From assembly GCA_902489675.1 (NCBI GenBank), contig CABUAP010000060.1, positions 1-7,533 of the forward strand: DNA of 7,533 bases. Reading direction: 5' to 3'. The position numbers and the translations under genes were made by a program. The notes under the pieces are model-generated. The model made no database searches. It was not told where the DNA came from and saw nothing but the letters and a program-made list of their open reading frames with translations. Of the stretch, positions 1-6,030 are shown piece after piece (within the stretch, counting starts at the first letter, position 1; every line of letters begins with the position of its first letter). The stretch is from an uncultured Azospirillum sp. (GTDB lineage Bacteria; Pseudomonadota; Alphaproteobacteria; RF32; CAG-239).

Positions 1-336
1 TTGGCGGCCGATGATGGCATTTACATAATCAAACTCTTCAAACGAGCGATAAGCTTCGTCATAGCTGCGGCGGTCATATTCGTAGTAAACCTTGTTGGCA
101 AGCATTTTTATTGCATCGTCGATCTTTTGAAACGCCGCGTTATAATCGGCATTAAAATTATTTTTGACTTTTTTCTTGATCAGAGAGTGGTAGGCATTGA
201 TAACTTTTAGGGTTTCATCGGCGGAATTGGCATAACCTTTCTGCTCAAAATCATGCATAATTTGAGCGGTTGTCTGATAAAAACACTTGTTTGTCAGAAT
301 GTTTCTTTGCCTAGTATTACTGCTGTCTATAATCAT
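1..336 (-). CDS. Hypothetical protein, C-terminus cut by window edge
   Basis: I do not recognise this protein. The minus frame is open from an in-frame TGA at 376-378 to the left edge, and 112 codons are visible from the ATG at 334-336. The visible part is charged and rich in Lys, Asp, Tyr and Asn, with no signal peptide or membrane segment. From about residue 27 it looks helical, with a Tyr/Asp/Glu-rich stretch near residues 90-105 (YYEYDRRSYDEAYRSFEEFD). Codons over 1-260 favour GCC, GAT and AAA like the neighbouring genes, which supports real coding. The ATG at 334 has only a weak GGA about 10 nt upstream, but it lies about 33 nt below a good promoter candidate (370-398). A second start at 256-258 is possible. 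The gene lies beyond the terminator of the Sec operon on the same strand, so it is probably transcribed independently. Existence is fairly likely; function is unknown. Confidence 0.5.
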   Translation of the reverse strand, partial: MIIDSSNTRQRNILTNKCFYQTTAQIMHDFEQKGYANSADETLKVINAYHSLIKKKVKNNFNADYNAAFQKIDDAIKMLANKVYYEYDRRSYDEAYRSFEEFDYVNAIIGRQ

Positions 337-369
337 AACACCAACATCCAAAGTTACAATTCGACGACC

Positions 370-398
370 TTTATATCACAAAAATCTTCTCTGTGCAA
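370..398 (-). promoter_or_regulatory. Candidate promoter for the partial minus-strand gene
   Basis: Read on the minus strand, TTGCAC (393-398) and TATAAA (370-375) are separated by exactly 17 nt. The -10 matches the sigma-70 consensus at 5 of 6 positions and the -35 at 3 of 6. The predicted transcript start leaves a leader of about 25-30 nt before the ATG at 334-336. Positions 399-486 upstream contain nothing further that I can support. Confidence 0.4.
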
Positions 399-486
399 TA
401 ATTTTTGCTCTTTTGATGTTGGAGATGCAAATTATGATGGTCAATTTGGGTGAAAAATCATTGCGTTATCACAACAGATGCTGCCT

Positions 487-514
487 AAAAAAGCCCGCTG
501 AAAAGCGGGCTTTT
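487..514 (-). terminator. Intrinsic terminator of the Sec operon
   Basis: An 11-bp perfect stem (489-499 with 504-514, core AGCCCGCT/AGCGGGCT) closes a 4-nt loop. On the minus strand it is followed by an unbroken run of six T (complement of 487-492, partly within the stem). It lies 20 nt beyond the secF stop codon, as expected for the end of nlpD-yajC-secD-secF. The stem also ends in TTTT on the plus strand, so it may work weakly in both directions. Confidence 0.9.
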
Positions 515-533
515 GCAAAATGACATGGCTCTG

Positions 534-1472
534 TTATTCTACATTGCCAAACGGATTAACCGCTTTATCCGCATTTTGGTTGGCGCGCAGGTTGAACAGG
601 TTCAAGATTGTGCTTGAAACGTAAATCGACGAATAGGTGCCGACAATAACGCCCCAAACAATGGTGAACGAAAAGCTGCGCAATGTATCGCCGCCGAAAA
701 TAAACAGGGCGATGGAGGCCAAAAGCGTGGTCAAACCGGTTAAGATCGTGCGCGAGAAAATGTCATTGATACTCTTGTTTAAAAGTTCGTACTGCGGCAT
801 TTTCTTATATTTTCGCAAGTTTTCTCTGATTCGGTCATAGTTGACAACCGTATCGTTGACCGAATAGCCGGCCAAAGTCAAAACAGCGGCAACCGTGGTC
901 AAACTGATGTCAAAGTTAAACAAAGACAACAGCCCGACGGTGGTGAGTAAGTCATGGATCAAACCAAGCATGGCGCCCAAAGCAAACTGCCATTCAAAAC
1001 GGAACCAGATATAAAGCGTAATGGCCAAAACCGCAATGACGGAAGCAATTATGCCGGCCCTTTTCAATTCGTTGCCGACTTGCGGGCCAACGGCTTCAAC
1101 CCGGCGATATTCATAGTCGGAGCCAAGAACTTCTTTGATGGCATTAATGGCTTGCTGTTGCGCTTCCTCACCTTCAACTTTGGTTTGGGCGCGGATCATG
1201 ATCTCGTCGCCGGTTTCGCCGATCGACTGCAGATTAACATCATCGAGTTCAACTCCGGCCAACTGTTTGCGGACTTCTTCCATATCAATTTTTTCGGCGC
1301 TTTTGAGTTCAATCAGAATACCGCCCGAAAAATCGATGCCGTAATTAAAGCCTTTGAAAAGGATACAAGCGACAGATAAAATCACCAACGCAATCGATAA
1401 TGCATATCCGACTTTGCGGAATTTCATAAAATCGATATTTGTATCTTTGGTTACCCAGCTAAAAATTTTCAT
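534..1472 (-). CDS. secF: Protein translocase subunit SecF
   Basis: SecF is an inner-membrane RND-type subunit that, with SecD and YajC, associates with SecYEG and uses the proton gradient to help complete protein export. The 312-aa protein is of normal length. It has an N-terminal membrane segment (about 21-39) and the family motif FNYGIDFSGG at 42-51. A short periplasmic domain (about 52-130) ends in VGPQVG. Five further membrane segments lie between about 138 and 295. The proton-relay region GYSVND (202-207) keeps the conserved Asp (D207) in the fourth segment, followed by YDRIREN. The start ATG at 1470-1472 is preceded by AAGGA about 10 nt away. It lies 26 nt downstream of secD on the same strand and is the last gene before the terminator. 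Separate secD and secF genes are the usual state in most proteobacteria. Nothing is missing. Confidence 0.97.
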   Translation of the reverse strand: MKIFSWVTKDTNIDFMKFRKVGYALSIALVILSVACILFKGFNYGIDFSGGILIELKSAEKIDMEEVRKQLAGVELDDVNLQSIGETGDEIMIRAQTKVEGEEAQQQAINAIKEVLGSDYEYRRVEAVGPQVGNELKRAGIIASVIAVLAITLYIWFRFEWQFALGAMLGLIHDLLTTVGLLSLFNFDISLTTVAAVLTLAGYSVNDTVVNYDRIRENLRKYKKMPQYELLNKSINDIFSRTILTGLTTLLASIALFIFGGDTLRSFSFTIVWGVIVGTYSSIYVSSTILNLFNLRANQNADKAVNPFGNVE

Positions 1473-1498
1473 TTCTTTATTTTCCTTAATTCATTTAG

Positions 1499-3043
1499 TT
1501 AAATCGGCAGTTTGGTCGGTTTGTATTTTTGCAGCCAGCCGGTAATAATCAGACGGGTGACGGTAACCGAAGTAAACATAGAGGTTGCAATACCGATCGC
1601 CAAAGTGACGGCAAAGCCTCTAACCGGGCCGGTGCCGAAATAAAGCAGAACGAACGCGGCAACCAGTGTCGTCAGGTTGGAGTCTATGATTGTTGCCCAG
1701 GCTTCGGTAAAGCCGGCTTCTGCGGCATCACGGGTAGAGCGGCCGTTTTTAATTTCTTCGCGCATTCTTTCAAAAATCAGCACATTGGCATCCACCGCCA
1801 TACCGATGGTCAGGATGATACCGGCAATACCCGGCAGTGTGAGCGTGGCGCCGATGATGCTCAAAACGCCAAGCATCAGGAACAGGTTTAAGAATACGGT
1901 GACGGTGGTGAAAATACCAAACAAACCGTACGCGGCAATCATAAAGAGAACCACCGTAATCAAACCGATAACCGAAGCGGTAATGCCCTCACTGATCGAA
2001 TCTGAACCAAGGCCGGCGCCGACGGTTCTTTCTTCCAACACTTCAAGCGGGGCGGGCAGGGCGCCGGAACGCAGCAACAAAGCCAGTTCCTGAGCCGATT
2101 CCAGCGTAAAGTTGCCGCTGATTTGTCCCGATCCACCAAGGATGGCAGTCTGAATGTTCGGGGCGGAAATCACTTCGTTATCCAAAACGATCGCCAATCT
2201 TTCACCGACATGGTTTTGAGTGGTTTCGCCAAATTTTTTACCGCCGGTGCTGTCAAATTTGAAACTGACAACCGGCATTCCGCCGTCAAAAGCAGCGCGC
2301 GCATCAACCAGATGCTCGCCGCCGACAACCGGTTTGCGGCTGATAACCAGCGTTTCTCCTTCGGCGCTGTTGATCAGGCGGGAAGAGTTGCTCAGCTTGC
2401 CGCGGCGGGCATCGGCAGCGGTGGTGCGGCTGTCTACCAGATGAAACGACAGCTTGGCGGTTTTGCCGAGCAGAGCTTTAACGCGTTCCGGGTTTTGTTC
2501 GCCCGGCAGCTGTACGGCAATACGGTCAACGCCTTGGCTTTGAATCGAGGGTTCGTTGGTGCCGGTTTCGTCAATACGGCGGCGGACAATCTCAATCGAC
2601 TGGTCAACGGCCTTTAATTTCAATTCGTTTAAGGCCAAATCGGTATAGCGGATAACAATTACGCCATCGCTTTCTTCCTGCACATCCAGCTCATTGCTGA
2701 TTTTTCTGAAAGCAGAGATCGCTTTGCTGCGGGCATTAAGGTTGTCAATTTTGACCCTGACGCTGTCTGCGCCGGCTTTCAAATTTTGATAACGGATTTT
2801 GTTTTCGCGCAGCGCCTGGCGGGTATCGTCTTCGAGCTGACCCATTCTTTCTTTGATCACATCGTCAACTTTGACTTTCAAAAGCAAGTTGGAACCACCT
2901 TGCAGGTCAAGCCCGAGGTTGACGGGCTGCCACCATTTTGGCAGCTTGGTTTTGTCGCCGATAACATTCGGCACGGCAAAAAATATTCCGGCTAAACAGA
3001 TAGCAAGAATAATGTAAATTCTGGTTTTGGATAGTTTGTACAT
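1499..3043 (-). CDS. secD: Protein translocase subunit SecD
   Basis: SecD is the large partner of SecF in the inner membrane. Its periplasmic P1 domain grips the emerging preprotein and its membrane part conducts protons. The 514-aa protein has an N-terminal membrane segment (about 8-25) and the signature LGLDLQGG near residue 43-50. A periplasmic region of some 290 residues follows, with RRRIDETGTNEPSIQSQG and the SAPNI motif. Five C-terminal membrane segments contain GMAVDANVLIFERMREE, in which D418 corresponds to the proton-conducting Asp of TM4. It is about 100 residues shorter than E. coli SecD (615 aa), which is usual for compact P1 domains outside Gammaproteobacteria. AGAGGA lies just upstream of the ATG and overlaps the yajC stop codon region, so translation of the two is probably linked. 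The gap to yajC is 12 nt. Confidence 0.97.
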   Translation of the reverse strand: MYKLSKTRIYIILAICLAGIFFAVPNVIGDKTKLPKWWQPVNLGLDLQGGSNLLLKVKVDDVIKERMGQLEDDTRQALRENKIRYQNLKAGADSVRVKIDNLNARSKAISAFRKISNELDVQEESDGVIVIRYTDLALNELKLKAVDQSIEIVRRRIDETGTNEPSIQSQGVDRIAVQLPGEQNPERVKALLGKTAKLSFHLVDSRTTAADARRGKLSNSSRLINSAEGETLVISRKPVVGGEHLVDARAAFDGGMPVVSFKFDSTGGKKFGETTQNHVGERLAIVLDNEVISAPNIQTAILGGSGQISGNFTLESAQELALLLRSGALPAPLEVLEERTVGAGLGSDSISEGITASVIGLITVVLFMIAAYGLFGIFTTVTVFLNLFLMLGVLSIIGATLTLPGIAGIILTIGMAVDANVLIFERMREEIKNGRSTRDAAEAGFTEAWATIIDSNLTTLVAAFVLLYFGTGPVRGFAVTLAIGIATSMFTSVTVTRLIITGWLQKYKPTKLPI

Positions 3044-3055
3044 TAAGCGTTCCTC

Positions 3056-3427
3056 TTATTTCTTTTCTACGGCTTTAGCCTGTTTTTTTGCTTTTGGAGC
3101 AGCCGGAGTGTTTTCTTCTCCATCATTAACGACGTCGCGAACGGTGGCGCGGTTAACAGTCACCGTCAGCCCTTCGGCAATTTTCACTTCCAGTTTAACG
3201 GCATCGGCTTTGGTCACGGTTCCGTAGATACCGCCGCCGGTAATAATTTTGTCCCCTTTCTTAATCGCTTCAAGCATTGCCTGATGCTGCGAGATTTTTT
3301 TCTGCTGGGGGCGGATAAGTATGAAGTAGAAGACAATAAAAATCAGCGCCAGCTGGATCAGCGTGCTGGCGGCCGATGTCTGCGGAGCCGCCGCGGCGGT
3401 CTGAGCCAAAGCGTCATTTATGAACAT
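3056..3427 (-). CDS. yajC: Preprotein translocase subunit YajC
   Basis: YajC is a small single-span inner-membrane protein that copurifies with SecDF; it is dispensable in E. coli and its exact role is unsettled. The 123-aa protein has an Ala/Gln/Thr-rich N-terminus, one membrane segment at about 22-38 followed by the family motif RPQQKK, and the cytoplasmic YajC core with IKKGDKIITGGGIYGTV and a VTVNRATVRDV strand. The tail from about residue 103 is Lys/Ala-rich and low in complexity (APKAKKQAKAVEKK). The tail makes it slightly longer than E. coli YajC (110 aa). The ATG is preceded by a strong AAGGAG (3434-3439) 6 nt away. It is the first Sec gene after nlpD and is followed closely by secD. 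Confidence 0.95.
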   Translation of the reverse strand: MFINDALAQTAAAAPQTSAASTLIQLALIFIVFYFILIRPQQKKISQHQAMLEAIKKGDKIITGGGIYGTVTKADAVKLEVKIAEGLTVTVNRATVRDVVNDGEENTPAAPKAKKQAKAVEKK

Positions 3428-3482
3428 ATTTTTCTCCTTACATTAAATTTAACTGGACACGAATATACACTATTATCTAAGG

Positions 3483-3511
3483 ATAACAATAATAAAAAGT
3501 CAACTCGTCAA
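3483..3511 (-). promoter_or_regulatory. Candidate promoter for yajC-secD-secF
   Basis: In the 99-nt gap between nlpD and yajC, the minus strand reads TTGACG (3506-3511), 17 nt, then TGTTAT (3483-3488). A second overlapping -35 (TTGACT, 3498-3503) could pair with GATAAT (3472-3477), but its 20-nt spacing is long. The gap is very AT-rich. Either arrangement would let the Sec genes be transcribed independently of nlpD, while read-through from nlpD also seems possible because I see no convincing minus-strand terminator in the gap. Confidence 0.4.
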
Positions 3512-3526
3512 CAAATTTTTGTTTTT

Positions 3527-4393
3527 TTAGGGCAGATAAGTGATCGGATTGACGGCTTTTTTGCCGGCACGGATCTCAAAATGCAGCTGCGGCGAGTTGA
3601 CGCCGCCGGTTGCGCCGACGGTGGCGATTTTTTCGCCGCGGCGGACTTTTTGCCCTTTTTTGACCAACAGGCGGTCATTGTGGGCATAGGCGGTGATCCA
3701 ACCGTCGTTATGGCGCACCAAAATCAAATTGCCGAAACCTTTCAGCTCGTTGCCGGCATAAGCGACAGTTCCTGCATCGGCGGCCTTAACGGCGGTGCCG
3801 CGGGCAGCTTTGATGTTGATGCCGTCATTGGCGCGTCCTTTGCCGATAGTGCCGAATTTTGATACGACGGTGCCTTGTACCGGCCACGAGAATTTGCTCT
3901 TGCGGTTTTTGGCAACGGTATAAGTGCTGCGTGTCTGCCGGGAAGCAGAGGTTGTCGTCTTTTTGGCGGCGGTGCCGGCAGTATATTTGCGTTTGGGGGT
4001 GGAGCTGCGGGAGGCGGCCGGCGCGGCAGAGCGTGAGTTGCCCTGCAGCATGATTTTTTGCCCGACGGCCAGTGTGTAGGGATAGGAAAGTCCGTTAATT
4101 TTTTTAAGAGTAGCGATGTCCACGTTGTAATGGCGGGAGATGCTGTAAAGAGTATCCCCGCGGGAAACAAGATGGTAAGTGCTGGTCGGCAGTCTTAAAA
4201 CCTGTCCTACTTTGAGGGTGTACGGCGGTTTGAGACCGTTGGCGTCAATCAGGTCGCGCAGCGGCAGGTCATAGCGTTTGGAAATGCTGTACAGCGTATC
4301 GCCCCGGTCCACGGTTACCGTTTCGGGGGTGCCGAACAACGAGGCGCATCCGGTCAGCCACAGCAGCATTATTCCTATCAGAGCCGTCCGCAA
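3527..4393 (-). CDS. nlpD: NlpD-type murein hydrolase activator lipoprotein (LysM + degenerate M23)
   Basis: NlpD is an envelope lipoprotein that activates N-acetylmuramoyl-L-alanine amidases during cell separation. From the TTG at 4391-4393 the protein has 288 aa. It begins with a short lipoprotein signal ending in the lipobox LTGC (lipidated Cys 16). Two LysM peptidoglycan-binding repeats follow (about 25-68 and 72-116, each with RGDTLYSIS), then a basic Ser/Thr/Ala/Lys linker (117-167) and an M23 domain (168-288). The M23 zinc ligands are degenerate: Asn189 and Asn193 replace the His and Asp of HxGxD, and Gln269 replaces the first His of HxH. H238 (YAHND) and H271 (LHFEIR) remain. This matches catalytically inactive NlpD rather than a live endopeptidase. 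The frame extends upstream to 4585, but the TTG gives the only sensible signal peptide and has GAGGTGA 7 nt upstream. yajC follows. Confidence 0.9.
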   Translation of the reverse strand: MRTALIGIMLLWLTGCASLFGTPETVTVDRGDTLYSISKRYDLPLRDLIDANGLKPPYTLKVGQVLRLPTSTYHLVSRGDTLYSISRHYNVDIATLKKINGLSYPYTLAVGQKIMLQGNSRSAAPAASRSSTPKRKYTAGTAAKKTTTSASRQTRSTYTVAKNRKSKFSWPVQGTVVSKFGTIGKGRANDGINIKAARGTAVKAADAGTVAYAGNELKGFGNLILVRHNDGWITAYAHNDRLLVKKGQKVRRGEKIATVGATGGVNSPQLHFEIRAGKKAVNPITYLP

Positions 4394-4400
4394 TTTCGTT

Positions 4401-4407
4401 TCACCTC
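4401..4407 (-). promoter_or_regulatory. Ribosome binding site that fixes the nlpD TTG start
   Basis: On the minus strand GAGGTGA ends 7 nt before the TTG at 4391-4393. This is the best Shine-Dalgarno match in the nlpD upstream frame. It places the start right at the signal peptide (MRTALIGIMLLWLTGC). The ATG codons further upstream would add up to 64 residues of non-signal-like sequence and run into the sufB leader. Confidence 0.7.
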
Positions 4408-4479
4408 TCCGTGCATTTAAAAACTGAACGTATTGTAACGGCAAGATGTTTAATTTTTCCTTTACTCTCAAATAAGAAC

Positions 4480-4508
4480 TTGCAATTTGGGGTAAAAAAA
4501 AGTACATT
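4480..4508 (+). promoter_or_regulatory. Candidate sufB promoter in the divergent nlpD/sufB region
   Basis: TTGCAA (4480-4485), a 17-nt spacer ending in an A-tract, and TACATT (4503-4508) form a modest sigma-70-like promoter (4 of 6 at each box). It would give a leader of about 65 nt before the sufB ATG. suf operons are commonly controlled by iron or Fe-S status through IscR, RirA or Fur. I could not recognise a clear operator by eye. Confidence 0.35.
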
Positions 4509-4542
4509 GTCGGCAAATAATCAGGGCTAAAAAAAAGAAGAA

Positions 4543-4559
4543 GGCGCAGGTTTGGCGCC
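4543..4559. other. Small G/C hairpin in the sufB leader, terminator-like on the minus strand
   Basis: GGCGC (4543-4547) and GCGCC (4555-4559) can form a 5-bp stem with a 7-nt loop, just upstream of the sufB ribosome binding site. On the minus strand the stem is followed by a T-rich tract (complement of 4530-4542). That would make it a short intrinsic-terminator-like element stopping antisense transcription from sufB before nlpD. The stem is short, so function is uncertain. Confidence 0.25.
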
Positions 4560-4578
4560 GGTGGAGAAACAGCAAAAA

Positions 4579-6030
4579 ATGGCAAAAAACGAACGGCCGG
4601 AAATCATAGACGAAAGCGGCGATAAATATAAATACGGTTTTGTGACCGATATTGAAACGGAAACCGCCCCCAAAGGGCTGAACCCCGATATCATCCGCCT
4701 GATTTCCGCAAAAAAAGGCGAACCGGAATGGCTGCTTGAAAAACGTCTGAAAGCCTTTGAGTTTTGGCAGACGATGACCGAACCGTCATGGGCAAAACTT
4801 TCTTATGACAAGATCGATTATCAGGATTTGTATTACTACTCGGCGCCTAAGCGCAAAGCCGCGCCCAAAAGCTTGGATGAAGTCGATAAGCAGTTGTTGG
4901 AAACTTATGACAAACTCGGCATCCCCCTAAAGGAACAGGAAGCCCTGGCCGGCGTGGTCGCGGTTGATGCGGTGTTTGACAGCGTATCGGTGGCCACCAC
5001 CTACCGCGCCAAGCTGGCGGAAAAAGGGGTTATTTTTTGCTCGATTTCCGAAGCGGTAAAAGAACACCCGGAGTTGGTGAAGAAATATCTCGGCTCGGTA
5101 GTGCCTTATACCGACAACTTTTTTGCCTGCCTCAATTCGGCGGTGTTTACCGACGGTTCGTTTGTCTATATCCCCAAAGGCGTGCGCTGTCCGATGGAGC
5201 TTTCCACCTATTTTCGCATTAATGCCAAAAACACTGGGCAATTTGAACGTACGCTGATCATTGCCGACGAAGACAGTTATGTTTCTTATCTGGAGGGCTG
5301 CACTGCGCCTCAGCGGGACGAAAACCAGCTGCACGCGGCGATTGTTGAAATCGTGGTGCTGGATAATGCGGAAGTCAAATATTCGACCGTACAGAACTGG
5401 TATCCGGGCGACAAAGACGGTAAAGGCGGCGTATACAACTTCGTAACCAAGCGCGCGGCCTGCCGCGGTGTCAATTCCAAAGTGTCGTGGACACAGGTGG
5501 AAACCGGTTCGGCCGTTACTTGGAAGTATCCGTCCTGCATTTTGCAAGGAGATAATTCCGTCGGCGAGTTTTATTCGGTGGCATTGACCAATAATCGCCA
5601 GCAGGCCGATACCGGCACCAAAATGATCCATATCGGCAAGAACACCACTTCCAAAATCATTTCCAAGGGGATTTCCGCCGGTTTTTCCGACCAAACCTAC
5701 CGCGGGCTGGTCAAAGTAGCGCCGACTGCTGCCAATGCCCGCAATTATTCGCAGTGCGACAGTCTGTTGATCGGTTCGACCTGCGGTTCCCATACCGTTC
5801 CCTATATCGAAAACCGCAGCCGTACCGCTACGCTTGAACATGAGGCAACCACTTCGAAAATCAGCGATGAACAGCTTTTTTACTGCAAAAGCCGCGGCAT
5901 TTCCGAAGAAGATGCGGTCAGCCTGATCGTCAACGGCTTCTGCAAGGAAGTGATGCAGCAGCTGCCGATGGAATTTGCGATTGAGGCGGCCAAGCTGATC
6001 AATATCAGTCTGGAAGGGAGTGTCGGCTGA
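4579..6030 (+). CDS. sufB: Fe-S cluster assembly scaffold protein SufB
   Basis: SufB is the central subunit of the cytosolic SufBC2D scaffold, on which sulfur delivered by SufS/SufE and iron are built into clusters. From the ATG at 4579 it has 483 aa, close to E. coli SufB (495). The core is collinear with E. coli throughout: FTDGSFVYIPKGVRCPMELS, SYVSYLEGCTAP, NSKVSWTQVETGSAVTWKYPS, and a C-terminal region ending in ISLEGSVG. The sulfur-acceptor Cys (E. coli C405) is C393 in SQCDSLLIG. The H433/E434 pair at the SufB-SufD interface is H421/E422 in LEHEATTS, with the same 28-residue spacing. An in-frame TTG at 4552 would add 9 residues. I prefer the ATG, which has GGAG 12 nt upstream. The gene is divergent from nlpD, and the usual sufC/sufD/sufS partners do not follow; its stop codon overlaps the next gene. 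Confidence 0.97.
   Translation: MAKNERPEIIDESGDKYKYGFVTDIETETAPKGLNPDIIRLISAKKGEPEWLLEKRLKAFEFWQTMTEPSWAKLSYDKIDYQDLYYYSAPKRKAAPKSLDEVDKQLLETYDKLGIPLKEQEALAGVVAVDAVFDSVSVATTYRAKLAEKGVIFCSISEAVKEHPELVKKYLGSVVPYTDNFFACLNSAVFTDGSFVYIPKGVRCPMELSTYFRINAKNTGQFERTLIIADEDSYVSYLEGCTAPQRDENQLHAAIVEIVVLDNAEVKYSTVQNWYPGDKDGKGGVYNFVTKRAACRGVNSKVSWTQVETGSAVTWKYPSCILQGDNSVGEFYSVALTNNRQQADTGTKMIHIGKNTTSKIISKGISAGFSDQTYRGLVKVAPTAANARNYSQCDSLLIGSTCGSHTVPYIENRSRTATLEHEATTSKISDEQLFYCKSRGISEEDAVSLIVNGFCKEVMQQLPMEFAIEAAKLINISLEGSVG

Noticed and set aside
1..210. Plus-strand open frame of 69 codons, hydrophobic, starting with TTG at position 1
   Set aside because: It is antisense to the more coding-like minus-strand frame that stays open over 1-375; its hydrophobicity is what the complement of a Lys/Asp/Glu-rich protein gives.
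954..1379. Plus-strand open frame of 141 codons inside secF
   Set aside because: It is fully antisense to conserved SecF coding sequence, including key motifs, and its translation has no recognisable features.
3510..3529. AACAAA/TTTGTT inverted repeat followed by T-run, possible terminator
   Set aside because: The stem is only A/T pairs, and the T-run lies on the plus strand, antisense to nlpD, so it would not end nlpD transcription.
3284..3862. Plus-strand open frame of 192 codons across yajC and nlpD
   Set aside because: It is antisense to two well-supported genes and the AT-rich gap between them; it has no ribosome binding site and no recognisable domain.
4394..4585. 64-residue N-terminal extension of NlpD starting at 4585
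   Set aside because: The extension has no signal peptide, overlaps the sufB start, and lacks a ribosome binding site as good as the one before the TTG at 4391-4393.
4927..5841. Open frame of 304 codons antisense to sufB
   Set aside because: It lies wholly inside sufB, whose full length matches its family; the antisense translation matches no family and arises from sufB codon bias.
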